From Thereva unica (taxonomy: Eukaryota > Arthropoda > Insecta > Diptera > Therevidae): 64,000 bases of DNA. The stretch is taken from assembly GCA_949987705.1 (NCBI GenBank), contig OX465282.1, positions 60,819,922 through 60,883,921 of the forward strand, read 5' to 3'. A program made the translations under genes and the position numbers. The notes beneath the pieces were generated by a model. It had not been told where the DNA came from. It was given only the letters and a program-made list of their open reading frames with translations, and did not search any database. This document shows, piece after piece, positions 47,501 to 54,961 of the stretch; the stretch's first letter is position 1; each line of letters opens with the position of its first letter.

Positions 47501-49129
47501 CCTTACAGATGAGCAGTTCGGTAAGTACTTATGTAACTGCTCTAAGGTAAGTAGAAAAGTAAGGCCTTATCTCCTATGACATCGTGTGTAAAAATAAGCA
47601 CTTCTATAAGGGGTATAGTAAGGCCTACCCCTTACTGGTAAGTGCTTATTTAAGTACTTCTGTAAGCTTATAGGTCCTACTGGGGTGCGCATAGTACACA
47701 ATTTTTCATCGTCGAATCTTAAAAAAGTTGTATCATACTCTAAATTTTCTTATGTATCCAAAATCAATTTTTGTAGATTTGTTCTTTTTTAATTATACCT
47801 TTTTCCTATAACGGACTCTGCACACATAATCTTTATTTATTGAATGGCGTTGCAATGCACGCGGGTTTTTGCTAGTAATGGTGGTTTATGTATGTGCTTC
47901 ATAAAAGGGTCACTGGGGCCTCGGTAGCCTAGGGAATAAGGCGTATGGCTACCATCCCAAATGTCCCGGGTTCGAATCCCGGCCAGCCCCACGGTCCTTC
48001 GCCTTTTCCCTCTTTCCCACCTACATAACTTTCCTTCTTTCTTCTTTGCATTCCTGATTCTTCCTGTCATAGCCTTCCTTACCGCTTCCCCGCTCCACCA
48101 AAGCGCCTACCATAGTTTGGTTGATGAGATTCAATTCGTTTCAGGAGGCATAACACTCCAGCGAGTTGTTTCTCGATGCCCCGATGTCAAAGACGCGATA
48201 GTAATGGTTAGGAGTAGGTGGACTAAAAAAATATCGCGGGGAGGTTGTGGCAGTTCCTTCTTCCCCGACTAGAGCTGCTGTTCGAAATTGCATTCTATAC
48301 GAAGAAAATAGATTTCGACAATATAAAGGGCCTTTCCTGAGACTCTAGTCTTTCACATAAAAAAACGACTCGGTCGAGAACTAAAGTAGGAATGAATTGA
48401 TTCGATTACATTATTTTACTCGATTACCTTACCAACTAAATTGTTGTGCTCACTCGCTACTCGACTAAACAGATCTAAGAATGTAGTCGTTTAAATTCTT
48501 AATTTCTAATTAGTATTTTTCCAAATCAAAAAACTATCAGCGCCTTTTATAGTAAACTTCCGGTTGAAGAATTCGTTACCAATATTTCAGATATTATTGA
48601 TAATGTGATGTGAATAAAAATGATATAATATTAAATCAGCAACTTCTAACTCTTTCCATAAATAGGCTAAATTATTAAAAAATACAGTTTACTTCTTGCA
48701 GGGAGTGGCGTACAAAAATCGCAGATGTGCCATGTGTCGACGTGAAATACCACCTGAATTTTTAGATCATCCGCAATTGGTTCATGGTATTCAGGATTTA
48801 TGTAAAACAAAAACCACTGAAGATGGCTATCAATGGTTTTACGAAGGGCGGAATGGTAAGTAATTGTTCTTCTATTTTTACACTTATTTTTTATAAATAC
48901 ATACCCAGGGGGCTGGTGGGAGTATGAAAGTCGAATATGTGAAGAATTAGAGCAAGCATTTAAAGAAAAATTGAAAGAAATTGATACACTTATTTGCGGA
49001 AGTCTATATACAATCCAATTTGATGAAATGGTTCAGTTTCCAAAAGATTTTGTACGCAGAAAAAGACGAATTAAACGCGAAAAAGTGGCCTTAGTCCAAA
49101 GAAAAGGAATTGCTGGTTTATCAGCTTAA
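23293..49129 (+). CDS. RNF146: RNF146/Iduna-like E3 ubiquitin ligase (RING + WWE), four exons
   Basis: Exons 23293-23380, 23435-23523, 48702-48855 and 48909-49129 join in frame into a 183-residue protein, all with GT-AG borders. Residues 1-30 are acidic. A C3HC4 RING follows: CPICL, then [16 protein letters not shown] in exon 2 and [11 protein letters not shown] in exon 3. A WWE domain spans exons 3-4 (YQWFYEGRN, then [18 protein letters not shown] and [13 protein letters not shown]), ending with a basic tail (RRKRRIKR). In this family the WWE binds poly(ADP-ribose) and the RING transfers ubiquitin to PARylated proteins such as axin. The protein is shorter than the vertebrate one (about 359 residues) and lacks its long C-terminal tail. 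Intron 2 is about 25.2 kb of mostly mobile DNA; introns 1 and 3 are about 54 bp. No disruption is seen, so it is likely functional. Confidence 0.9.
23524..25848 (+). other. First part of RNF146 intron 2, no recognised element
   Basis: AT-rich sequence. The - strand frames at 24275-24457 and 25021-25293 are fairly long, but I recognise no family and see no splice or start context. They may be decayed transposon pieces. Confidence 0.4.
25849..26224 (+). pseudogene. RTE-like non-LTR retrotransposon, reverse transcriptase fragment (left part)
   Basis: It encodes the catalytic motif region [20 protein letters not shown], then, after an internal deletion and a frame change, [20 protein letters not shown] and [14 protein letters not shown]. 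These are the palm and thumb of an RTE-type RT with intact Y-A-D-D. The frame runs into the target site of the jockey-like element and resumes at 31916, so the two parts are one copy. The 5' end is undefined. Confidence 0.75.
26478..28618 (+). pseudogene. Jockey/CR1-like ORF1 protein with PHD-type zinc finger, one frameshift
   Basis: The first frame (ATG at 26478, stop at 28130) begins with a PHD-like C4HC3 finger: C-x4-C, then C-x3-C, an FFHISC step and FFCPEC. Coiled-coil-like Leu/Lys/Asn-rich segments follow at roughly residues 90-240, then a C-terminal globular part (about residues 380-500). From about 28000 that frame becomes unusual and hydrophobic. The +2 frame reads naturally instead and continues to 28618, so one indel near 27990-28030 probably splits a ~710-residue ORF1. 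ORF1 proteins of this group bind element RNA in the ribonucleoprotein. The last 146 codons (28178-28618) share the frame of ORF2, with one stop between them. Confidence 0.75.
28706..31755 (+). pseudogene. Jockey/CR1-like ORF2: AP endonuclease + reverse transcriptase, split by a 185-bp insert
   Basis: The endonuclease starts slightly upstream in frame ([14 protein letters not shown]) with [19 protein letters not shown] and [10 protein letters not shown] as its motifs; the RT follows. RT motifs include [73 protein letters not shown] and the catalytic FYADDLKIY. The frame is open from 28706 until the insertion at 31157, which causes a premature stop at 31192. The rest (31357-31755) lies in the frame expected once the 200-bp duplication plus insert is discounted. 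Otherwise the ORF is undamaged at about 949 codons, so the copy is young. Both domains work in target-primed reverse transcription. Confidence 0.88.
31157..31341 (+). mobile_element. 185-bp GC-rich retroposon with 15-bp target duplication
   Basis: AACAGGTTTGAGTCA stands at 31142-31156 and again at 31342-31356. The insert between is GC-rich, unlike its surroundings, begins ACTCCGCCGTCGCCTGG and ends in an A-rich tail (AAAGAAGAAAGAAAAGAAAG). A long duplication plus A-rich tail indicates a copy made by LINE machinery. It could be a SINE or a very short chimeric piece of a non-LTR 5' end. No tRNA-like B box is seen. Confidence 0.8.
31916..32365 (+). pseudogene. RTE-like non-LTR retrotransposon, C-terminal part (right part)
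   Basis: It continues the copy at 25849 after the jockey insertion: [67 protein letters not shown] and [20 protein letters not shown], stop at 32358. This is the conserved C-terminal region of RTE-type ORF2. Two small frame changes lie at about 31980 and 32080. An A-rich (AAG)n tail follows at 32368. Confidence 0.8.
32384..32542 (+). pseudogene. R1/jockey-group RT fragment, left of the gypsy element
   Basis: In one frame it reads [20 protein letters not shown] and, after one stop, [14 protein letters not shown]. It is the RT catalytic block with YADD changed to YAKD. Its likely continuation appears beyond the gypsy element at 40286, with roughly 100 codons missing between. Confidence 0.6.
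32543..33156 (-). mobile_element. Tc1-like DNA transposon, internally deleted
   Basis: The termini CAGTCCCTTGCCATATTATT continue to perfect 31-bp inverted repeats, with TA on each side (32541-32542 and 33157-33158). The interior keeps only a 5' piece of the transposase on the - strand. Length is 614 bp against about 1.6 kb for full Tc1 elements. Confidence 0.85.
32573..32779 (-). pseudogene. Tc1-like transposase, N-terminal helix-turn-helix fragment
   Basis: 68 codons from ATG at 32779: [20 protein letters not shown], then [20 protein letters not shown]. This is a paired-type HTH that binds the element's ends. The rest of the protein, including the DDE catalytic domain, is deleted, so it is not active. 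It might act as a dominant DNA-binding fragment, but nothing shows expression. Confidence 0.75.
33157..33657 (+). repeat. 5' LTR of the gypsy element, first ~36 bp missing
   Basis: Nearly identical (roughly 98% by eye) to the 3' LTR from 39783 onward, ending CCCCATTTCA. The start of the LTR is absent because the Tc1-like element abuts the TA where the LTR sequence begins. Confidence 0.85.
33661..33677 (+). promoter_or_regulatory. Probable tRNA primer-binding site of the gypsy element
   Basis: TGGTGACCCCGACATTG starts 3 bp after the 5' LTR. The TGG-initial sequence complementary to a tRNA 3' end is the usual form; which tRNA cannot be fixed here. Confidence 0.6.
34201..35064 (+). CDS. Gag polyprotein of a Ty3/gypsy retrotransposon
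   Basis: 287 residues from the ATG at 34201 (an upstream in-frame TTG is less likely). The N-terminal two thirds is a capsid-like helical domain ([51 protein letters not shown]). A basic RS-rich stretch follows ([12 protein letters not shown], about residues 240-250), then a poly-Asn run and a zinc-binding C-terminus [18 protein letters not shown] (C-x2-H-x8-C-x3-C). Gag packages the element RNA into particles. The reading frame is intact and ends at a -1 frameshift site that leads into pol. Confidence 0.85.
   Translation: MSVQGGDSERMHVDSENISASAVNLPTFWSPCPEAWFILTESQFNSKGIRLDETKFKHVIQALPLEIIMNILDFIQNPPSENKYQALKTTLIQRFTESEEKKLEQLLCNSEMGDRKPSEFYRSMEILAGTSSNLGKDLIRKLWMRKLPPSINIALMSSGKQNIQDILILADKIFECSRFQYTSSINDCSSNPFVNQKCININNIDYAKKVNDLEYKIENLTDLIKKLTFNRNNEFHHRSRSRSRSRDRSKYNNNNNNNKKPFCWFHFKFGDKAKRCIKPCNYNNQKN
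35055..35061 (+). promoter_or_regulatory. -1 ribosomal frameshift heptamer A AAA AAC at the gag stop
   Basis: In the gag frame the codons are CAA AAA AAC TAA, so A-AAA-AAC sits directly before the stop. The -1 frame opens into the protease ([11 protein letters not shown]) and has stop codons just upstream of the heptamer, so pol can only be reached by slippage here. Confidence 0.75.
35058..37604 (+). pseudogene. Gypsy pol: protease, RT, RNase H and integrase, interrupted by a hAT-like element
   Basis: In the -1 frame relative to gag, in order: aspartic protease ([15 protein letters not shown] at about 35150; GADFLSG), reverse transcriptase ([16 protein letters not shown]; catalytic [11 protein letters not shown] at about 36045), RNase H ([42 protein letters not shown]), integrase zinc finger (H-x4-H in [18 protein letters not shown]) and the catalytic core up to the second Asp ([17 protein letters not shown]). 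At 37582 an insertion breaks the core just before the motif with the catalytic Glu, and the frame ends at 37604 in foreign sequence. Everything before is undamaged. The rest is at 39088-39649. Confidence 0.88.
37720..38215. repeat. Foldback centred near 37920
   Basis: TTTTGTGATTCGCC...TAGATGGCGCTGTAATCGG on the left is inverted on the right (CCGATTACAGCGCCATCTAT...GGCGAATCACAAAA). Outer parts also mirror loosely (GCAGATTTAGATTC against GAATCTGCAATAAA; ACCCCCTAC against its inverse). A half copy lies at 51013-51280. Confidence 0.7.
38538..38672 (+). mobile_element. SINE 3' fragment (copy 3)
   Basis: It matches the end of the SINEs at 19703 and 47916 (GATTGTCGACAGTACAAA, CTAAGCCTCTAGTCTGTCAC) and has an A-rich tail. 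The tRNA-like head is absent. Confidence 0.75.
39088..39649 (+). pseudogene. Gypsy pol, end of integrase, with an in-frame stop
   Basis: It resumes the integrase after the hAT-like insert: the catalytic Glu is in [16 protein letters not shown], then the C-terminal part [20 protein letters not shown] and [17 protein letters not shown] (GPY/F-type module), ending at 39649 before the polypurine tract. TGA at 39386-39388 breaks the frame. Together with the insertion, this copy cannot make a complete integrase, although its LTRs are still very similar. Confidence 0.85.
39734..39746 (+). promoter_or_regulatory. Polypurine tract of the gypsy element
   Basis: GAAGGGGGAATTA immediately precedes the TG that opens the 3' LTR, the usual position of the plus-strand primer. 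Confidence 0.65.
39747..40285 (+). repeat. 3' LTR of the gypsy element
   Basis: It begins TGTAGCAGTCGCTACTTG and ends CCCCATTTCA (539 bp). It differs from the 5' LTR by a few substitutions and small indels in the ATATAT run. It is directly followed by the R1-like fragment, so no target duplication can be tested. Confidence 0.85.
40286..41045 (+). pseudogene. R1/jockey-group retrotransposon fragment, right of the gypsy element
   Basis: Readable blocks are [20 protein letters not shown] (end of the RT thumb), then after frame changes a cysteine block [20 protein letters not shown] that resembles the C-terminal CCHC-like region of R1/jockey-type ORF2. Stops and shifts are many. With 32384-32542 it appears to be one old copy into which the gypsy and Tc1-like elements inserted, with loss of sequence. 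Confidence 0.6.
41100..41220 (-). mobile_element. MITE piece of the TAGGGTGGTCC family
   Basis: It ends AAGGACCACCCTA at 41220, inverse of TAGGGTGGTCCTTATTTTTT at 50666. Both are followed by a T-rich stretch and a CACCCCA/GGTACCCC word. Only one end of each is clear. Confidence 0.5.
41997..42699. mobile_element. MITE with GGGGCCGGTTCGTGTATG termini
   Basis: GGGGCCGGTTCGTGTATGTC at the left is mirrored by CATACACGAACCGGCCCC at the right end. Subterminal CGAAAA/TTTTCG words are frequent. It is split by a nested MITE at 42133-42499. Confidence 0.75.
42133..42499. mobile_element. Nested MITE with CCCAGCAGGAAAA termini and TA flanks
   Basis: CCCAGCAGGAAAAGTAAT and its inverse (ATTACTGATTTTCCTGCTGGG) are flanked by TA (42131-42132 and 42500-42501), as in Tc1/mariner-type insertions. 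Length is 367 bp. The 102-codon - strand frame is a shadow. Confidence 0.75.
43195..43600 (-). repeat. Minisatellite related to the 15.9-17.5 kb array, inverted
   Basis: Units contain ATCAAATGAAAGGGGATGAT, AAGTAGAACACC/AAGTACAG, CCAAATTCAAAATGGCGGCC and GGCGGATTAC in order, spaced about 120 bp. Their reverse complements match the 15.9-kb array words (CTTATCATACCCTTTCATTT; GGTAATCCGCC). Confidence 0.7.
44399..45321. mobile_element. Nested MITE with GGCCGTGTTTTTTTAATGAACT termini
   Basis: GGCCGTGTTTTTTTAATGAA at 44400 is mirrored by GTTCATCAAAAAAACACGGCC at 45300-45320. The same end appears at 47192-47212 (inverted) and 55071-55091, so this is a dispersed family. Confidence 0.7.
44828..44993. 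mobile_element. Nested small MITE with GTGTTTCAAGTTCCATCA termini
   Basis: GTGTTTCAAGTTCCATCA is mirrored by TGATGGAACTTGAAACAC at the right end. Length is about 166 bp, inside the MITE at 44399-45321. Confidence 0.7.
45376..45837. mobile_element. Nested MITE with GGAGCGCGTTCAAAAACCTT termini
   Basis: GGAGCGCGTTCAAAAACCTT is mirrored by AAGGTTTTTGAACGCGCTCC. Motifs GTTCAAAAAC and GTGGTTAACTA repeat several times inward from both ends. Confidence 0.75.
46700..46818 (+). mobile_element. Helitron 3' end
   Basis: It ends AAAGGCGTTGCGACGCACGC, GGGTTTTTG, CTAG (46815-46818) followed by T. It is the same 3' end as the Helitron at 10501-13642, with the GCGTTGCGACGC palindrome. The 5' boundary of this copy is not found. 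Confidence 0.7.
47423..47688. mobile_element. Palindromic MITE with long inverted repeats
   Basis: ACCCCAGTGGCACTTGTAAG at 47425 is mirrored at 47688 by CTTATAGGTCCTACTGGGGT. The arms continue with CTTACAGAAGTACT and AAGGGGTAGGCCTTACTATA for about 80 bp. It can fold over nearly its whole length. Confidence 0.75.
47695..47875 (+). mobile_element. Second Helitron 3' end
   Basis: Similar to 46700-46818 over about 115 bp (GATTTGTTCTTT, CGGACT...GCACACATAAT) and ending GCGTTGCAATGCACGCGGGT, TTTTG, CTAG (47872-47875) followed by T. Confidence 0.7.
47916..48365 (+). mobile_element. tRNA-derived SINE, copy 2
   Basis: It has the same layout as the copy at 19703: GGGCCTCGGTAGCCTAGGGA, B box GGTTCGAATCC at 47969-47979, the TTTCAGGAGGCATAACACTC body, ending CTCTAGTCTTTCACATAAAA. 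It lies about 340 bp before RNF146 exon 3. Confidence 0.85.
48702..49129 (+). CDS. RNF146: RNF146-like, exons 3-4 with 53-bp intron
   Basis: Exon 3 (48702-48855) follows TTACTTCTTGCAG and completes the RING (CAMC) before the first part of the WWE. Exon 4 (48909-49129) follows ACATACCCAG, completes the WWE and ends with TAA at 49127-49129. The join through the first block is in phase 0 and the internal join in phase 1. Confidence 0.88.
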
Positions 49130-49177
49130 TTTTTAATTGACGTCTTTTCTAATATAATTTTTTATGTATGAAAAAGA

Positions 49178-49183
49178 AATAAA
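49178..49183 (+). terminator. AATAAA poly(A) signal of the RNF146-like gene
   Basis: AATAAA lies 49 bp after the stop codon in an A/T-rich 3' flank, a plausible end of the transcript. Confidence 0.6.
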
Positions 49184-49497
49184 AAGAAATAACGTTTTCC
49201 TCGAAAATATTCGATTTGTAAACGGTATATATGTTTACTATACATAAGCACTGGATGTTCTTAAAAAAATCATATATTTTTGAAATGTGAATTACAAAAG
49301 TTTTATTTAAATCAATGTTTTATACCCCTATATTGATCATTAAGATAATAAAATTGAAAAGATTTATTAATAAGGATCAGCTCTTAATTTATTTGTCCTT
49401 AATATTTAAGCGTGATTTTTAAAGATGTTTCTTTTTATTTTGTGTTTCGGTATTCGATTCTTAAAATAACTCGGAAAGTAACTCAGATCAGATAGAC

Positions 49498-50593
49498 CAT
49501 CGTTTCTCAAACTTTTTAGGGTTGCGGTCCCCTTGAAAAGGCAAAAAATGAGGTAACAAATTTATTTTGAATCCTCACTATAATAGGTCTGTATATTAGT
49601 TTTCAGAACAGGACAGAGCAGAACAGAATAGAAGAGAATGGAACAGTAAGCCACTAAACCTCGAGACACTTTGGAACAACTTAGATCAGAAAATCTAATG
49701 AGCGTTTTTTTGTACTTTTTTGTTCTATATTTTATAAAATGTTGTCCAAAAGTGATCTAAAAAATCTAGAACAAGAAAGTAAAACTTAGAACAATTTAGA
49801 ACAACTTAAAACATCTAACTAGAATACGTTCGGACAAAAAATAACAAGTTTTAAACCTAATGAGCCCCAAACCCTGTGGTGGTAGCAGAAGTTGTTTCAA
49901 TCGACCTCTTCATACAAAAATTCAAGTATGTATTATAAAAATGTTTGTATGAAGAGATCTATTCAAACAACTTACGTGCTACCACCCCTGTACTTTTCTG
50001 TTCTAGGTCGTTCTAAGACTGACTAAATAAAGAAACCTAAAATTGTTTGAAAGATAACAATCTAAGCATTTGGAACAATTTGCTCGATAAGAAACAAAAA
50101 ATTGTGCGTGATGGAGGCGGCAGGTAAAACAAACATGTTTGGTCGGGCTGCATCGTTCGTCTACGGGGGTCGTAAAATTGAGTTAGAGCAGGTACACATT
50201 GGGCAGTTTGAATAAAGCATCTTAAGAATGAAAGAGTTCCTATTAGGTGCACACATGCAAACGCACGCTTTTGACCAATCGAACACTTCGAAATTTTCGT
50301 AAGAGCGCGGGTTTTACGGGCGCTTTAACATACATTCACCGATATCTTGTTTTACATTCTAACGCACGCTTTCATACAGAAGGAGCGTATTTGCTGGAAA
50401 AAAATGAAAAGCGAGCATATTGATTACGTTAAATGGCGAGCTAAAACACTTGGTGTGTACACTACCTTAATGCTTAATGTGTACTTGGCTTTATTACTGG
50501 GAAACCCGTGGATAAATTCTTGGATTCTTGGAATTGTTTTGGACAGATTGCGACCCCCTTATATCTAATGGCGACCCGCGTTGAGAAACAATG
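49498..50593. mobile_element. hAT-like element with CATYGTTTCTCAA termini
   Basis: CATCGTTTCTCAAACTTTTT at the left (followed by TTGCGGTCCCC) mirrors GCGACCCGCGTTGAGAAACA + ATG at the right. The flanks AGATAGAC and AGATAGAT form an 8-bp duplication with one mismatch. No transposase. A hairpin lies at about 49889-49978. Confidence 0.7.
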
Positions 50594-50665
50594 AGATAGA
50601 TTATTGAAAAAATTACTTAACAGATTGTAAAGTCCTAAGCAGTATTATTTTCGAATGATATACAT

Positions 50666-50960
50666 TAGGGTGGTCCTTATTTTTTAACCTACTAATTTTT
50701 TACTGCGCACCCCATAATTTTATTTCTTTATATAAAAAACGGAAATGAGCCAACTTTAAAATCGATCGGTTAATATTAACACGTGCCGCAGTGAGGTTAA
50801 CCGTGGAGCAGCCGCGTCTCTCAGTACAAAAACAGCGCGATGAGATATCAGTGTTCTATCCCTCAGGCAAAGATATTTTTGTAATTAAATATTAAATAAT
50901 TAGTCAAAATCATTATTTTATTGCTCTTTTACAATACAAAAATAAAAGAGTAAGTAATAA
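50666..50960 (+). mobile_element. MITE piece starting TAGGGTGGTCC
   Basis: TAGGGTGGTCCTTATTTTTT is the inverse of the end at 41208-41220. The right end is not clear. Confidence 0.4.
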
Positions 50961-51012
50961 CAAATGAACAATTATAAGAGACGGAGTTGTAGTCTTCTAA
51001 TGGCATACATTG

Positions 51013-51280
51013 TTATATACCGGGTGTTTTTTTTAAAACTTGACACGCAATTCTTGAACAAAGGAGGGGTGACAGAGGGAAACCTGTTATACAAAAGATG
51101 TCTGATATGGAGGGGGACATCGATTGGGTATAGTGCGCACCCCCTCTCTTCCACCCCCTGACCCGGGGGGGGGGGGGTAACTTTTTTTTTAAATGGCAAC
51201 CCCTATTTTTTATGCAAGATTCAGATTCCTGGGATGAAAATAAACATCTTTTATCCCAAGCATTTTTTTCTATCATTTGT
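51013..51280 (+). mobile_element. Half copy of the foldback family seen at 37720-38215
   Basis: It shares ACCCCTATTTTTTATGCAAG + ATTCAGATTC and the ACCCCCT word with the foldback, plus a CCGGGTGT end. A run of 14 G lies at about 51164-51177. Confidence 0.5.
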
Positions 51281-51933
51281 TTTTACTCCGGAAACTTTGA
51301 TTGAAATTCGTCATTAAGGGGAGCTTTCGGTGGATTTTTTTCAAAAAATCCAATTTTTTTTTTGTTACTTTGAACATCTAAGAATACAGCAAACTCTTGA
51401 AACTATATTTGAAACTAATTTAAAATTGGAAGATATTCCAAGTTTCTTTTCGAAGGACCTCCCAACAGAATTCGTCAAAGCATTTTGAAAAGTGCGGCCT
51501 GTCCCCTGCATTTCTGCTAATCGACATTATTTACTGGAAGAACAATCAAGAATATAGAGATGGAAAGGGAATAATAGAATCACTGAAAGTAGTGAAAGAT
51601 ACTGTAGAGCGCGGAAGCTTAAGGAAGATTTCAACAACAAAATAACAAAAAATGAAGAACAGAAATAATTTTTACTATAAGTACGTCAACGATTTTTTTT
51701 CTTAAAAACATTGAAGTACTTGGACAATCAAATGTATTATAGATATTTACATAAACTCTTTTTCAGACAGTACAAGATTATCGCCATAAGTACCTTGAGC
51801 ACAGCCGAAAAAGTCTGATTAAACCATATAACGAAAATGTGCATATATTACAAAACTGCACTCTTTACAGATAAACTTACGTTGGTCTATAACTTTTGGG
51901 CTATATGACATAATTAATGACATTCTTCATAGG

Positions 51934-52653
51934 CCATTCGTACACGAGGGATCATGGTTCTGGAACCAAAAGCTTTGCTCCAAGTTTCCTGAAAATACAC
52001 GGAGCAATAGCAAAGCAAGCAGCTTTTGTGTTGCTACGTAATGATTATTTGTATTAGTGAGATGTCAAATTTTTTATTCTGGTCGGCTGTTTATTTAAAT
52101 CGTTCATTTTCTTATAATCAATTGAGCCGTTTATTTTGAAAGTGGTATAAGTCACTTTGTTTTTAAATCGATAAATTTAATGATTTGCGTTTTAATACGT
52201 TTGAAAATGTCGATTCTAACGTTCGAGAAGGTTTTCTTGTATTTGTTATGTTAGGATAAATACATTTTTCTCAGTATCAATATATTTCTCAGTATAAATA
52301 ATTTCATATGGTCATTGAAAAATTACCACTTTTCATTACGGAAAATGACTTATGCCACTTTCAAAATAAACGGCTCTATTAGTTATTATAATGAAAATAG
52401 TAAAATTATCATGGATGAAAATAGTGTGTTTGTTGTGTTGATTTTGGACTGTTTGAAAGTTTATTATTATTAACACCATAGCAACGTATTAATATCTTAT
52501 TTGTGTGAGTGCGTGCTTTCCGTGTTCGCAGGTCAAAAGCAGGAGCACAAAAGTCCACCGAAGCACGAAACTCTCCACTTATTACATCTCCGCACGCCTC
52601 CCTTGCCCAAAACAAGCTTTTGCTCCGGAACCATGATCCCTCGTGTACGAAGG
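51934..52653. mobile_element. MITE with long TIRs (TTCGTACACGAGGGATCATG)
   Basis: TTCGTACACGAGGGATCATG at 51938 is mirrored by CATGATCCCTCGTGTACGAA at 52631-52651. The repeat continues inward for about 20 bp (GGTTC; AAAAGCTT). A nested element (52119-52377) has its own inverted ends. Confidence 0.7.
52119..52377. mobile_element. Nested MITE with GAGCCGTTTATTTTGAAAGT termini
   Basis: GAGCCGTTTATTTTGAAAGT followed by GGTATAAGTCA is mirrored by TGACTTATGCCACTTTCAAA and ATAAACGGCTC. Length is about 259 bp. Confidence 0.7.
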
Positions 52654-52659
52654 GCCATA

Positions 52660-54522
52660 AAGGTATTAGACTAAGTGCCCGCGAACAAAATATGTGTCCG
52701 ACAAAATTTGTTTACCGATTTCGCCGTCCGACGAGTCAAAGTCGTCTATTTCATGAAGGAAAAAAATATATACATAACCTCTTTTTTCTTCTTTTTTTTC
52801 TTTTTATAATAAAAAAATCAACATTCCATATACGTTTTCCGACAAAAAAACCTTGTCTTTAGCACTAAGCATTCAGTTTTCTGTCTTTTTTCGACCCCCG
52901 AGCTCTGCTTCAGAGTCAACTGTTATATCGGCATCCAATGCATCAAGAACAGGAACGCTTCAACCCTCCACTTTTTCCAGTGATTCTGAAGATACACAGA
53001 CGATGTATGAGCAACAGTGAGCAAAATATAATATTAACTTTTAAACTATAGTTCTGCGTTCCTTCCTTCCTTATACGGCTGAGGTATGAAATGAATACGA
53101 GATAATATATTTGTTTTATATGTTCCCAGATGTGCAAATGACCGTTCGCTGGAAGAGTCGCAAGCTGCTACTGGAAGTACAGCAAACGTTAATATTGATT
53201 TTGATGGTGGATCTTCCATACAGAGTTTCGAGAGTGAAGGCAATGGCAAACAATGTTTTTTTTTTGCACTAAAATCTGTATCCGCCGGAATTTCAACATT
53301 TTTTTACCGTTAAATAAAAAACAAACATGTGTTTTTACAAAATATTCAACGGTAGGCGACGGTACTAAATGACTTATACCATGTTCGCACTGAGCCGAAA
53401 TTAAGTGATTTCGGAAAGTGATTTTGAAATTATGTAGAACCGTTCGCACTGGATTGAAATGATTTCGTTTGACAATTTTTTCTAGCACTACTCATGTCTT
53501 AGTTTTTCCTGCCCGAATTTCACTAGCAATTCCTCTTATAACAAAGCCCATAGCTTATTTATTTTATATATCTTGGGTTTTTGTATTTTGAAGAATGTTA
53601 AAATGTGCAAATTCAAAATTGTGTTATAAAAATGTGTCAAACTGACGTGCTGTCAGCTGCTGACAGACGTGCTGAATTGAGCTGATTTTTAGGTTTGAGT
53701 ATTGGCTTCGACATGATTTCGTTCGTCATTTTACTCCATTAAAACCAATGATTGAGTCATTTTTGCCTTCAGCGCTTATGACGAAAGATAAAAAAATTAA
53801 CGTTTCTTTCAAAATTTGATTTGATTATAATGTTAATATCACTTTGTTTCTATTTTTTTATAATGAAATACTATTCTAACTATTTTTAGTCCAAAATGCC
53901 CTTTGAAAATTTCGACTTCGGCCGAAAATTTCAGGTTTCGTGCTTCGTGCCCGTGATGACTTTTCATCAGAAGGGTACGAAGATTCTAATATCACAATAT
54001 CAAGTGATTTGACGGAGACCGTTTTTCCATAGAAAGTTTGCGGGGTCCTTTGATTCGTTATTTTTGACAGTTTTCAGTTTAAGGACAGCGACTGCTCTAC
54101 CAAAACAAACGTCGGCGTTGCTTGCTTTCCTGATTGATGTAAACAATAAAATTGTAAGATTTACGCTGACGATCACAGCAGGCTAAATTTTTTAAAACAT
54201 GATTCTTGCTACATGATCGAACTATCAAGTATTATACAACGTCCACTCTTCACAGAATTGAATTTTTTAATTTACACCAGACTATACCATCGGCTCACTC
54301 TCACAGCATTCGTTTTCGCATACATTACACTTCGTTCATCTTGCCAGTACAACAATTCTCCACAGTCAGTATTGCCTATATCTAATGCCGGATCCACGCG
54401 TTTGTCAAGGCTTGGCAAGCGTTCGCAAATAAGAGTTGAACAGGGTGGTCACCTTCTAGAAAACCGGCACCTCTACGGTCCGTGGGCCCGCTGTTTGACG
54501 ATGGATTTTAATGAAGCATCCC
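52660..54522. other. Intergenic, no gene recognised
   Basis: AT-rich, with no supported coding sequence. The - strand frames at 52943-53488 are suggestive in part (VLPVAACDSSSERSFAHLGT resembles the C-terminal dimerisation region of hAT transposases), so a hAT transposase remnant is possible at about 53100-53240. A GATTTCG-rich stretch occurs at 53390-53470. Confidence 0.4.
53079..53249 (-). pseudogene. Possible hAT transposase C-terminal fragment
   Basis: On the - strand: LTFAVLPVAACDSSSERSFA, then a shorter HLGTYKTN stretch. In hAT transposases the dimerisation domain typically reads L-x-x-P-x-x-S-x-x-S-E-R-x-F-S, which this fits. Only this block is recognisable and the frame ends soon after. 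Confidence 0.5.
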
Positions 54523-54961
54523 CACTGACATATAGTAATGGACTGCTAAATGATCAAAATCCCATACAAAAAATGGCACAAAAAACTATTCCTGCCTCGC
54601 TCCCACGTTAAATCCCAATGAACTGTAATCGTCAGCGATATAAACATAATTAGAAAAAAAATAGACAGGTATAGTTTTCGTTCTTCTGTCTCACTCTTGA
54701 GCTATTTTGAAAAGTTCGTTAAACAGGGGAAATAACCGTCACGGTTTTGGAATAAATACATTTATTTAATGAAAAAACTGCTAATAAATAAAAATGAGTG
54801 ATGGAAATTTATTTCCGTTAATTATAACAAACATGTTATCACTTATTTTCTCCTAAATTCGAAGAAAAATTTTTTGTTTGCATAAAAAAGGTTTTCTATT
54901 TCTGGAGAAAAATTGTGCCATTCAGCATCGTCAATCAGCAGTCCATTACTATATGTCAGTG
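54523..54961. mobile_element. hAT-like MITE (CACTG family), complete copy
   Basis: CACTGACATATAGTAATGG and its inverse are flanked by an exact 8-bp duplication AGCATCCC (54515-54522 and 54962-54969). It is close to 1743-2163 in sequence (GGAAATAACCGTCACGGTTT). Confidence 0.9.

Noticed and set aside
54213..54611. 132-codon frame
   Set aside because: The second half is the terminal part of the CACTG MITE and the first half has no recognisable domain.
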